A DNA stretch of 64,000 nt from CAVXZE01 sp964615365. Its GTDB lineage: Bacteria > Myxococcota_A > UBA9160 > UBA6930. Location: positions 62,001 through 126,000 of the forward strand of contig CAZTOU010000004.1 of NCBI GenBank assembly GCA_964615365.1, written 5' to 3'. How positions within the stretch are numbered: the stretch's first letter is position 1; each line of letters begins with the position of its first letter. Made by a program: the position numbers and the translations under genes. Shown piece after piece: positions 50,619-59,383 of the stretch. The notes beneath the pieces were generated by a model that was given only the letters and a program-made list of their open reading frames with translations, was not told the DNA's origin and searched no databases.

Positions 50619-53474
50619 ATGAGGATGATCCGACTCGTCGCACTGCTGATCACCGTTCTGACGGGATTCAGCGGTCTCGTCTACGAGGTGACCTGGCAGA
50701 AGTACCTCGCGACCCTTCTCGGGTCGCACAGCGAGGCGACCGCGGCGGTCCTCGCCCTCTTTCTCGGAGGCTTGAGCGTCGGCTACTGGCTCTTCGGCCG
50801 GGTGAGCCGGAGGCTGGCCGTGTCGGGCTCGCCCGAGCGGGTACGCAGCCGCCTGCTGGGCGTGTACGGACTGATCGAGCTCGGAATCGGGCTCTACGCC
50901 TTCGTCTTCCCTCTGGCCTTTGTCGCCGCCAGGAGCATCTCGCTCTGGATTCCCGTCGAGCAGCAGGGGGTCGCCTTCGCCTTCGACGTGCTGCTCTCCG
51001 CCCTCCTGATCGGGCCGCCCGCGATCCTGATGGGCGGGACCATTCCCATGCTGACCCAGGCCCTCGCCCGGGCTCTCGAGGACGCGACTCGCTTTCACGC
51101 GCTCGTCTACGGGCTCAACACGGGGGGCGCCTTTGCGGGTGCGCTCGCCGCGGCGTTCTGGCTGGTGCCGCAGCTCGGACTGGTGGGAGTCCTGATCGCG
51201 ATGGGACTCCTGAACACGGCGGCGGGAATTGGCTTCCTGGTGCTCGCCCGGCTCGCCCCGCGTGAGGCAGTGGCGAAAGCGGGAGAGGCGGAGAGGCTCC
51301 CGACCGTCACGGGCTTCGGCACCTATGCCGCCGTCGCACTCCTGGTCGGCTTCGCCATGATGACCGTGCAGGCCGTCCTGATCCGGCTCGGTGGGCTCTC
51401 GATGGGCTCATCCCCCTTTACCTTCGCCATGGTGGTGGCGGTCTTCGTGCTCTGCATCGCGCTGGGCAGCCTGGCCGTCTCGCTTCCCATACGGATTCCA
51501 CGGTCCGTCATCGCGGTCAATCAGTGGCTGCTCCTGCTCTCCCTCGGCGCGCTCTACCTGCTCCTCGAGGACGCCCCCTATTGGGCTCACGTCCTCCGCA
51601 CCTTCTTCCGCAGCGAGCCGGAGGTGTTTTACGCCTACTGGTTTGCGGTCTTCCTGGGCCTCCTGGCGTTCGTGGGCCTGCCCGTCGTCTTCTCCGGCGC
51701 GGTGCTGCCGCTCCTGTTCCACCACCTGCGTTACGAGGTCGGGGATCTCGGCGACCTGGCGGGGCGGCTCTACAGCTGGAACACCATCGGGTCTTTGCTC
51801 GGCGCCCTGCTCGGCGGCTTCCTGCTCCTCTTCTGGCTGGATCTCCACGAGGTCTACCGGGTCGCACTCGCCGGCCTCCTCGCCGCGACGGTGCTGCTCT
51901 GCGCCCGCGTGCTGGGCAGGAGATCGATCCTGGCCTGGGGGAGCCTGGCGGCCGCCGCGGGGATCGGCCTGGCGCTGCTTTCCGCCTGGCCTCCCGAGCC
52001 CTTCGCGCTCGGCCTCTTCCGCATGCGAGGGCCGACCCCCCTGACCCACGCGGGTCCCACCGGGTTCTTCCGCGATCGCGCCGACCGCCTGGAGGTGCTG
52101 TTCTACGAAGACGACGCCACCAACTCGATCGCCGTCACTCGCGACAGGGACTCGGACGGCTCCCTCTCCATCGTCAACAACGGCAAATCCGACGGCAACC
52201 TGGTCACCGACTACCCCACCATGGCACTCACCGGACTGGTCCCGGCTCTTCTCGCCGCGAACCCCACTCGCGCCTTCGTGGTCGGCTACGGAACCGGCGT
52301 CACGGTGGGCGAGCTCGCCGCGCTCCCCGAGGTCGAGGAGGTCGTGGTGGCGGAGATCTCGCGGGGGGTGCTGCGCGCCGCCCCCTTCTTCGACCCGGGC
52401 AATCTCGGCGCATCGACAAATCCCAAGGTGAGGCTGGTGCGCGGCGATGCCTACCGCGTCCTGCTCCGAACCCCGGGACGCTTCGACGTGATCGCGTCCG
52501 AACCCTCGAATCCCTGGATGGCCGGCGTGGAGATGCTCTACAGCGAGGACTTCCTCCGGCAGGCCCGGATGCGGCTCAACCCCGGTGGGATCTACGCCCA
52601 GTGGTTCCACGGGTACGAGACCAGTCAGGAGACCATCTCCATCATTCTGCGCACCTACGCTGCGGTCTTCGACGAGGTCGCGATCTGGTACACGCTGGGG
52701 CCGGACCTGCTCCTGCTCGGCTTCGCCGAGGGGAACGCGGATCCTTTCCCGCGGCTGGTGGAGCGCGCGTCTTCCCCGCCCTACCGAGAGGGACTGAGCC
52801 GTGCCGGGATCGAGGGGGTGGCGGCGTTCCTGGCGCACGAGCTCGTCCCGCGAGGTGTCCTGCACCGCACCCGAGACGACGGTCCGCTGCACACGCTGCT
52901 TCACCCGATCCTGAGCGATCAGGCCGCGCGGGCCTTCTTCAGCGGCAGTCACGTCGAGCTCCCCACCTTTGCGCACCTGCAGCAGGCCCGGATCGCCGAT
53001 CGCCGCTCGCTCCTGCGCCGCTACCTGCGCGAGAATGGCGGAGCGTTCCCCTCCGGAGAGCGGGCCCGGTTCACGGATCAGCTCTGCCAGAGCCGCCTGG
53101 ACGAGTGCGCGGTGGCACTGGCCGCGTGGCTCCACCAGGAGCCGGGCTCCCGCCAGCTCGCCAACCGGATCCGCGCGGCCCGAAAGCGGTTCGGGGTCCG
53201 AGGTCCGCCCCTCTCCGCGCCGTTCCTGCGTCGGATCTCTCGGTTCTTCGGAGGCGAAAGAGGCGCGCTAACGGGCCCCACGCCGGAGATCGCCAGGGCG
53301 GAGGCGCGGCTCTTCACCCAGTACTACCACTCCGGCCTGCCCTTCGAGCGGGGATACCTGGCCCGGCTTTTCGAACGCTGCGCCGTGGAGCGGCCGAACC
53401 CCTCGCGCTGCCTGGAGGAGCGCAAGAGGGCGGAACGTCAGCTCGGGAATCTCAAGGGGAAGCTCGGTCCCTGA
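50619..53474 (+). CDS. MFS-like membrane domain fused to spermidine synthase-like domain
   Basis: 951 residues. The N-terminal half has about 12 hydrophobic segments beginning TGFSGLVYEVTWQKYLATLLGS, the well-known start of the fused MFS/spermidine synthase family. A Rossmann-type SpeE domain follows: FVVGYGTGVTVGELA (motif I), VVVAEIS, VRGDAYRVLL and IASEPSNPWMAGVEMLYSED, where SEPSNPW replaces the usual acid/Asp-Pro motif of true aminopropyltransferases. The C-terminal 200 residues after the SpeE domain contain several Cys and are of unknown fold. The 3' end overlaps the convergent sulfatase-TPR gene by 23 bp. Polyamine synthesis is not assured; such fusions are largely uncharacterised. Confidence 0.85.
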   Translation: MRMIRLVALLITVLTGFSGLVYEVTWQKYLATLLGSHSEATAAVLALFLGGLSVGYWLFGRVSRRLAVSGSPERVRSRLLGVYGLIELGIGLYAFVFPLAFVAARSISLWIPVEQQGVAFAFDVLLSALLIGPPAILMGGTIPMLTQALARALEDATRFHALVYGLNTGGAFAGALAAAFWLVPQLGLVGVLIAMGLLNTAAGIGFLVLARLAPREAVAKAGEAERLPTVTGFGTYAAVALLVGFAMMTVQAVLIRLGGLSMGSSPFTFAMVVAVFVLCIALGSLAVSLPIRIPRSVIAVNQWLLLLSLGALYLLLEDAPYWAHVLRTFFRSEPEVFYAYWFAVFLGLLAFVGLPVVFSGAVLPLLFHHLRYEVGDLGDLAGRLYSWNTIGSLLGALLGGFLLLFWLDLHEVYRVALAGLLAATVLLCARVLGRRSILAWGSLAAAAGIGLALLSAWPPEPFALGLFRMRGPTPLTHAGPTGFFRDRADRLEVLFYEDDATNSIAVTRDRDSDGSLSIVNNGKSDGNLVTDYPTMALTGLVPALLAANPTRAFVVGYGTGVTVGELAALPEVEEVVVAEISRGVLRAAPFFDPGNLGASTNPKVRLVRGDAYRVLLRTPGRFDVIASEPSNPWMAGVEMLYSEDFLRQARMRLNPGGIYAQWFHGYETSQETISIILRTYAAVFDEVAIWYTLGPDLLLLGFAEGNADPFPRLVERASSPPYREGLSRAGIEGVAAFLAHELVPRGVLHRTRDDGPLHTLLHPILSDQAARAFFSGSHVELPTFAHLQQARIADRRSLLRRYLRENGGAFPSGERARFTDQLCQSRLDECAVALAAWLHQEPGSRQLANRIRAARKRFGVRGPPLSAPFLRRISRFFGGERGALTGPTPEIARAEARLFTQYYHSGLPFERGYLARLFERCAVERPNPSRCLEERKRAERQLGNLKGKLGP

Positions 53475-55509
53475 CCCGATCCGCGGACTCGCGAAGGTCG
53501 AGGAGAATCTCCTCCTGCGCCGACCACAGCTCGGTGGATTTCGGATGGGCCTTGAGCGCCCCCGCGAGCCGGGCGAGCGCGCGTGGGTATCGTCCTGCCT
53601 TGGCCTCGGCGCGCGCCAGGCGGCTCGCCGCCCGAGGCCGGTTGCTGGCCTCCGCAGAGAGGCGCGAGAGGAGTTCGTCGGCTGGCTCCCCCGCCTCGAT
53701 GCGCAGGGCAGCGCGCCGCCACAGGGCCTCTGCGCTGGCGCTGCGGGAGTCGGCGGCGCTCTGGTAGAGCCGTAACGCCCCCGAGAGATCGCCGCGGGCC
53801 TCCGCAATGCGCCCCAGGCCGACGACGGGAGCGGCGGAGGCGGGATCGAGACGAGCAGCCTCCTCGAAGGAACGTACCGCTTCCTCGAACCGCCCCTGAT
53901 CCTCCAGGGCCTCGGCGAGAGCGATGTGCACCCCCGACACCCAGGGTGCCTGGGCCAACGACGCTCGCGCGAAGCGCTCCGCCGCCTCGGGCCGCCCCGC
54001 GCGCCGGGCCGCCTCGGACCGGTGCAGATCGAACACGTAGCCCTCACCCTCGATGGACTCGAGCATCGCGAGCGCTTCCTCCGGACGATCCCCGGACATC
54101 AGCCCAATCGCCGCCTGGAGCTTCATCACCTGGCCGAGACCGTCCTTCGGGTCGACGCCCCCCACCCTGCCGAGCTCGGCCGTCGGAGTCGCTGCGTCGC
54201 CCGACAGGTACCCGAGCTCGGCGAGCTGCGCGCGTCGAGCGGCGTCCGGTCTGAGCCTGGGCTCGACCGGCTGGGCGTTCGCGAGCCTCTCCTCGAGGAA
54301 GGGCTCCAGCTTCGAGACGACGTCCGGGCGCGCGTGGAACAGGTTCCGGGTTTCTCCCGGATCCGCGGCGAGGTCGTACAGCTCGGGGCGGGGCGCCCGG
54401 ATGTACTTGAAGCGTGCCGAACGCACACCCAGGAGCGGGCTCCAGCCGAGGTCGAGCTGCGGGACCAGCGTTTCGACGTACGCAAGAGACGGCTCCCCAC
54501 CGGGCTCCCGCGGGGCCGCGAGCAGATCGCGCCCGTCCGCGTCGAGAATGGGCTCGGCCCGCGCCAGGGCGAGGATGGTGGGCGCCACGTCGACGAGCCG
54601 AACCGGTCGCTGTTCCCTCTTCCCCCCCGTGAAGCCCGGTCCGCTCAGGATCAGGGGAACTCGCTGGGTCGCGTCGTAGATCGTCAGCGAGTGCGTCATC
54701 TCGCCGTGTTCGCCGAGGCTCTCGCCGTGGTCGCTGGTGACCGCGAAGAGGGTGCGCCGCTCGGCCCACCGAGACCGCACCCGTTCCACCAGCCGCCCCA
54801 GCTCCGCGTCGGCGAAGGCGATTTCTCCCGCGTAGGGATGGGAGGGCGAACGGGCCAGGTAGCGGTCTGGCGGCTTGTAGCCGGCATGGGGGTCGTAGAG
54901 ATGCACCCACAGGAAGAAGCGCTCCGGCGCCGTCTCGAGCCACGCGATCGCGGAGTCGACGACTCGATCGGCGCTGCGCTCCGCGAAACCGAACTCCCCC
55001 GCGGCGCGACGCGGAGCCATGCGATCGTCGTAGTGATCGAATCCCCGCTCCAGCCCGTACTGCCGGTCGAGCACGACGGCCCCGATGAAGGCGGCCGTCG
55101 CGAATCCCCGCTCTCGCATCCGCTCCGCCAGGGTGGGAAAGCCGTCATCGAGTCGGAAGGTCGAGTTGTTGCGCACCCCGTGCCGTGGCGGATCGAGCCC
55201 CGTCATCAGCGAGGCATGCGCGGGCAGGGTGAGGGGTGCCGGCGAGATCGTCGTCTCGAAGCGCACGCCGCGTTCGGCCAGCGCGTCGATCACCGGGGTC
55301 TCGGTCCACCTCCCCCCGTAGCAGCCGAGGTGATCCGCGCGAAGCGTGTCGATCGTGACGAGCACGACGCGATCCACGCTCGCTCCCGGGATGCAGCCTG
55401 ACACGAGCGTCCCGAGTAGAGCCAAGCCGAGTGCGAAACGCCCCGCGCCGCAGACCGCTCGTACCGACCCCTCGGGGTCCCAGAGACCTCTCGCCCCGGT
55501 TCTCCGCAT
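53452..55509 (-). CDS. Sulfatase-like lipoprotein fused to TPR domain (second copy)
   Basis: 685 residues. The signal ends LLGTLVSGC (Cys39). VTIDTLRADHLGCYGG (Asp54) and TSDHGESLGEHGEM are the metal motifs. The nucleophile segment PAPLTLPAHASLMTGLDPP has Thr94 in place of the sulfatase Cys. QLAELGYLSGD marks the end of the sulfatase-like part; from about residue 455 the rest consists of TPR helical pairs (for example ALEDQGRFEEAVRSFEEAAR). Architecture and local sequence (DPPRHGVRNNSTF versus DPPQHGMRINGTF) are very close to the protein at 35820, so the two are recent paralogues. A TPR tail suggests binding to a protein or polysaccharide partner. Confidence 0.85.
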   Translation of the reverse strand: MRRTGARGLWDPEGSVRAVCGAGRFALGLALLGTLVSGCIPGASVDRVVLVTIDTLRADHLGCYGGRWTETPVIDALAERGVRFETTISPAPLTLPAHASLMTGLDPPRHGVRNNSTFRLDDGFPTLAERMRERGFATAAFIGAVVLDRQYGLERGFDHYDDRMAPRRAAGEFGFAERSADRVVDSAIAWLETAPERFFLWVHLYDPHAGYKPPDRYLARSPSHPYAGEIAFADAELGRLVERVRSRWAERRTLFAVTSDHGESLGEHGEMTHSLTIYDATQRVPLILSGPGFTGGKREQRPVRLVDVAPTILALARAEPILDADGRDLLAAPREPGGEPSLAYVETLVPQLDLGWSPLLGVRSARFKYIRAPRPELYDLAADPGETRNLFHARPDVVSKLEPFLEERLANAQPVEPRLRPDAARRAQLAELGYLSGDAATPTAELGRVGGVDPKDGLGQVMKLQAAIGLMSGDRPEEALAMLESIEGEGYVFDLHRSEAARRAGRPEAAERFARASLAQAPWVSGVHIALAEALEDQGRFEEAVRSFEEAARLDPASAAPVVGLGRIAEARGDLSGALRLYQSAADSRSASAEALWRRAALRIEAGEPADELLSRLSAEASNRPRAASRLARAEAKAGRYPRALARLAGALKAHPKSTELWSAQEEILLDLRESADRVRDRASP

Positions 55510-55639
55510 CCCGCGGACGGTAGCCCGGCCCCGTGCGGGAGGGAACCGACTCAGGCGGTGACAGCGTGAGTCCGAAGAGAGGAAGGCGTCCGCCGCCGGC
55601 CTATTCTATGCTGGCGTGTCGCTTTTTCTGGAGGTCCCC

Positions 55640-58156
55640 GTGCCGCTCCTTCGTCTATTCCGATCGGCCATGATCGCCCTGCTCGCCGCCTCCGCCCTGT
55701 CTTGCACCTCCGACGAGGAGCGATTCCAGGAGCACATGGACAAGGCCGAGGTCTACCGCCAGCAGGAACAGGTCCGGGAGGCGGCCCTCGAGCTACGCCA
55801 GGCTCTGAAGCTTCAGCCGCAGAGCGCTCTCGTCAACGAGCGGCTGGCGAACCTCTACCGCGAGTCCCGCCAATTCGAGAACGCCGTCTTCTTCTACCGG
55901 GAGGCCCAGACGCTCGATCCCCAGCGGGTCGATCCGCTGCTCGGGGAGTTCCAGCTGGTTCTCGGAGCCGACGTCAAACGCGCCGCCGAGCTCATCGAGA
56001 CTGCCCTGGAGCTAGCCCCCGACGACCCCCGTGTCCACCGCAGGCACGCGCAGTACGCCCTCGTCGTCGCGGACACCGACGAAGCGCTGGGCGCCGCGCT
56101 GACCGCCATCGAGCTGTCCCCCGATGACCCTGCCAACCACCTGGCCCTGGGCACGGTCTACCAGGCGAAGCTGCGCGAACAGCGGCTGGCTGAAGAGGAG
56201 CCCCCCGAGGAGCTCTACCAGTCGGCACTCGACGCGTTCGAACGGGCCGACGCGGGTGCGGCCTCCCTCCAGGCGCGGATTGAGAAGGCGCGCACGCTCG
56301 ACAACTGGTCGGGGCACCGCGATGAAGCCAGTGCGGCGTTCCAGGCCGCCCTCGAGCGGGCCCTCGAACTCGAGGACCGACCCCATCAGCTCATGATCGC
56401 GGAAGAGATCTCGCTGCGCGCGCGTCGTCTCAAGGATCCGGCGATGGAGCGAGGGGCGCTCGAAGTGATCACCGCGCTCGATCCCCGAGCGTTCTCGGAG
56501 CGCGAGCGATGGGCGATGGGGGAGCCCAACGCCCGGATCCTCCGAGCCTGGAGGAATCTGGCGAACCTCGCCGAGAAGGAAGACCCCGGCAGCGGCGCCA
56601 TCGTTCTCGAGGGTCTGCTCGAGAAGCAGCTCGAGAATGTGCAGGCACATCTGTTCTACGCGCGATTCCTCATCGCGCACGGGCTCGAGGAGGAAGCCTT
56701 CGCGCACCTCGAGAAGAGCGCCGACCAGGGTGTCGCACCCGCCATCCTTCTCGACGAGATCGTCCGCCTCGCCCTCGAGAGGGCAAATGTGGAGATCGCG
56801 CGTCGCAATGTGGAGCGCCTCGGCGTCGAGCATCCCGGTCACGCGCGCGCGCTGCTCGCGAGCGCGAGGATGGCCCTCGCGACGGGCGGCCCCGCCGCCG
56901 CTTCGGAGCTGCTCGGCCGGGTGAACGAGATCGGCGAGAGCGCCGAGTCGCAGCACCTTCTCGCGCTGGCGGAGCTTCGGTCGGGGAACATCGCAGCGGC
57001 GCAGCGGGCGGTGGGGCGTTCGCTGGAGCTCGAGCCGACGAATCCGGCGACCCTGCGCCTCCAGGCGCGGATCCACTTCCAGAGCGGGGACTGGGCGGGA
57101 GTGCTGCAGACCCTGACTCGCCTGCGCAACAGCCGGTCTGGCCTTCAGGTCGAAGACCGGCTGATCGCGGTGGAGCCCCTCTACCGGCTGGATCGGCGAC
57201 GAGCAGGGCGCGCGCTGCTCGAGGACCTCCTCAAGATCGATCCCCCCCCGGATGCCGCGATCGTCGCATTCGTCCGTCACGAGGCCAGTCGCGAACCCGA
57301 GAGGGCGGCGAGCCTGCTCGACGAGGCGCTGGCTCGAGCCCCGGTCAACCTGTTGCTGCTGTCGACCGCCACCCAGTTCGACCTGGGCACCGGTCAGGTG
57401 GATCGCGCGCTGGAGCGTCTGAATCGCGGCATCGAGGCGAGGCCCGAGGTCCCACATCTGCTCGCCATGCGAGCGCAGGCACTGGTCCGCGCGAACCGGT
57501 TGGAGGAGGCGGAACGAGACGCCCGACAGGCCTTCGAGCGCGACCCGACACTGCCCGGCGTACTGGACCTGATCATGTCGATCTACCAGCGTCAAGGACG
57601 CGTCGACGTCGCCATCGAGCAGCTCGGAGCTTCCGAGAGCGCGGGGCTGCTCGGGCCCAATCACCGCGTTCTGCTGGGCCGGCTTCATCTGATGAAGGGA
57701 GACGCCGACCGTGCCGCAGAGCTGTACGAGGCTGCCCTCGCGGAGGATCCCGAACTCGCCGGTGCCAAGAACGATCTCGCGTTCCTGCTCGCGCGAGAGG
57801 ACCGAGATCTGGACCGGGCACTCCAGCTGGCACAAGAGGCGCAGCAGGCGCTCGGCGACGAGCCGCAGGTGATCGACACGCTGGGCTACGTCATGCTGCG
57901 CCGCGGGCTCGCGGGGCCGGCAGCCGAGCAGTTCGACTCTGCGATCCGCCTGGCGGAGGAGCGGGGAGGGGCCTCCCCGGGCCTTCACTATCACATGGGA
58001 CTGGCGCTGCGGGCCCTCGGACAGGAAGAGGCCGCAGCCCGGCACCTGGAAAGGGCGCTCTCGATCGATCAAGGTTTCCCGGACGCAGAGGATGCCAGGC
58101 AGCAGCTCGAGGCGGCGCGCGCCGCCTCGAGCGAGAGCGGCACTCCGGCTTCCTAG
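55640..58156 (+). CDS. TPR-rich lipoprotein, PrsT-like (second)
   Basis: 838 residues from GTG 55640, which is placed correctly behind a GGAGG site at 55630-55634; a GTG at 55616 lacks this. The signal VPLLRLFRSAMIALLAASAL with SC gives lipid-modified Cys22. The rest is TPR repeats throughout, starting with YRQQEQVREAALELRQALKL, where the N-terminal repeat layout is close to that of PEP-CTERM TPR lipoproteins. It resembles the 815-residue protein at 43659 in size and design. The gene is followed by a membrane protein and a sulfatase-like gene on the same strand. Probable periplasmic scaffold. Confidence 0.75.
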   Translation: MPLLRLFRSAMIALLAASALSCTSDEERFQEHMDKAEVYRQQEQVREAALELRQALKLQPQSALVNERLANLYRESRQFENAVFFYREAQTLDPQRVDPLLGEFQLVLGADVKRAAELIETALELAPDDPRVHRRHAQYALVVADTDEALGAALTAIELSPDDPANHLALGTVYQAKLREQRLAEEEPPEELYQSALDAFERADAGAASLQARIEKARTLDNWSGHRDEASAAFQAALERALELEDRPHQLMIAEEISLRARRLKDPAMERGALEVITALDPRAFSERERWAMGEPNARILRAWRNLANLAEKEDPGSGAIVLEGLLEKQLENVQAHLFYARFLIAHGLEEEAFAHLEKSADQGVAPAILLDEIVRLALERANVEIARRNVERLGVEHPGHARALLASARMALATGGPAAASELLGRVNEIGESAESQHLLALAELRSGNIAAAQRAVGRSLELEPTNPATLRLQARIHFQSGDWAGVLQTLTRLRNSRSGLQVEDRLIAVEPLYRLDRRRAGRALLEDLLKIDPPPDAAIVAFVRHEASREPERAASLLDEALARAPVNLLLLSTATQFDLGTGQVDRALERLNRGIEARPEVPHLLAMRAQALVRANRLEEAERDARQAFERDPTLPGVLDLIMSIYQRQGRVDVAIEQLGASESAGLLGPNHRVLLGRLHLMKGDADRAAELYEAALAEDPELAGAKNDLAFLLAREDRDLDRALQLAQEAQQALGDEPQVIDTLGYVMLRRGLAGPAAEQFDSAIRLAEERGGASPGLHYHMGLALRALGQEEAAARHLERALSIDQGFPDAEDARQQLEAARAASSESGTPAS

Positions 58157-58165
58157 GAACCTGGT

Positions 58166-59326
58166 TTGGAGCGGGCACCCAGTCCGGCGGCAGCCACGCC
58201 TCGGTGGCTCTTTCCGGCCACGGCCGCCGCAGTGATCACCCTCCACGCGATCCTGCTCTTCGCGTCTCCCGGTCTTCACGGCGGTGGCGATCTGATCGCC
58301 CACCTGCGCATGGTCGAGCTGATGGGGGTGGTGCCCGCGCTGCGAAACGTCTACCCGCCAGCCTATCACGTGGTGGGAGCGCTCCTGTCCCCCATCGTCG
58401 GTCTCGCCGCCTATCCGAAGCTCTTCGCGGTGGGCAGCGCTGCACTCTCGATCGGGTGCTTCCGGTTCTTCCAACGACGGGCCGGGCTCCCGGATACCAC
58501 CTCGATCCTCTTTGCCCTCTGGCCCTACGCCTTCACGCTCTCCTGGACGATGCCGAAGATCGAGGTAGCCGGGTACGCTCTGGTCTTCCTCGGACTCGGC
58601 CTGCTGACCGCGAAGCGCTACGTGTGGCTCGCCCTGGTCGTCGGCGCCAGCTTCTGGGTGCACACGCCGGGTGCCCTGCTGCTCGGTTTCTGCGGCGGTG
58701 TCCTCGCCCTCGCGCGCCGGGACGCCCGCGGGCTCGTCGCACTCGCGCTCGGCACTCTTGGCGCGGTGCCGCTGATCGGCGCCCATCTGGCCGCGGGATG
58801 CTCACTGCAGCAGGCGTTGGTCTTCGAGGACGGCGACTACCTGCACGTCGCGAGGCTCCGCGGCAGCGTGCATCGATGGCCCCTCTTCCTCGCCCTGGCG
58901 AGCCCGCCCGTCCTGATCGCGGCGATCTCGGGCGCGAGGGCCGTCTGGACCCGTGACCGGGCGATCGCCGTGCTCTGCGGCACCCTCGTCGTCCTCTACC
59001 TCCAGGAGCTCTGGCTCGCCCCGTTCGGAGTCGGGACCACCGCCAACCTCAATCGGGGCCTCTCACTGCTGGCCATTCCGGTCGCGATCGCGGCGGGCGT
59101 CTGGATCGCCTCCCGGCCCCGCCTCGCACCCTGGCTGCTTGGTGCGGCGGCACTCTGGTGTGTCGGCTGCGCGCTCACGGTGGCGAGGGAGCCGATCTCC
59201 TGGCGACCCGTCGCCATCGAGGAGATCCGGGACCTGCGCATGGCGCGCTGCCGCTTCGGCTGGAACGCGCCTCACGCCGCACATCGAAAGGATCGCCGCC
59301 CACGGGCTCCCGCCCCCCGCCCCTAA
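58166..59326 (+). CDS. Polytopic membrane protein, GT-C-like (unassigned)
   Basis: 386 residues; the TTG at 58166, 9 nt after the TPR gene stop, is the only sensible start, as in-frame ATGs come after the first helix. After that helix the loop GLHGGGDLIAHLRMVELMG and VYPPAYHVVGALLSPIVG resemble the first loop of YfhO/GT-C-like proteins (acidic residue, then P-x-Y-H). About eight helices follow. The C-terminal tail is short and Arg/Pro-rich. It is shorter than the other GT-C-like proteins here and could be a reduced member. It sits between the TPR lipoprotein and a sulfatase-like gene. Confidence 0.65.
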   Translation: MERAPSPAAATPRWLFPATAAAVITLHAILLFASPGLHGGGDLIAHLRMVELMGVVPALRNVYPPAYHVVGALLSPIVGLAAYPKLFAVGSAALSIGCFRFFQRRAGLPDTTSILFALWPYAFTLSWTMPKIEVAGYALVFLGLGLLTAKRYVWLALVVGASFWVHTPGALLLGFCGGVLALARRDARGLVALALGTLGAVPLIGAHLAAGCSLQQALVFEDGDYLHVARLRGSVHRWPLFLALASPPVLIAAISGARAVWTRDRAIAVLCGTLVVLYLQELWLAPFGVGTTANLNRGLSLLAIPVAIAAGVWIASRPRLAPWLLGAAALWCVGCALTVAREPISWRPVAIEEIRDLRMARCRFGWNAPHAAHRKDRRPRAPAPRP

Positions 59327-59383
59327 CCTCGACGAGCCGGGGAGCGTTTGGCGAGTTTCCTCGGACACGGGTAGCCTTGTCGA

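Noticed and set aside
56012..58786. Open frame of 924 codons on the minus strand
   Set aside because: Antisense to the TPR lipoprotein gene; composition is shadow-like (Gln, Arg, Glu, Gly) with no plausible start region or motifs.
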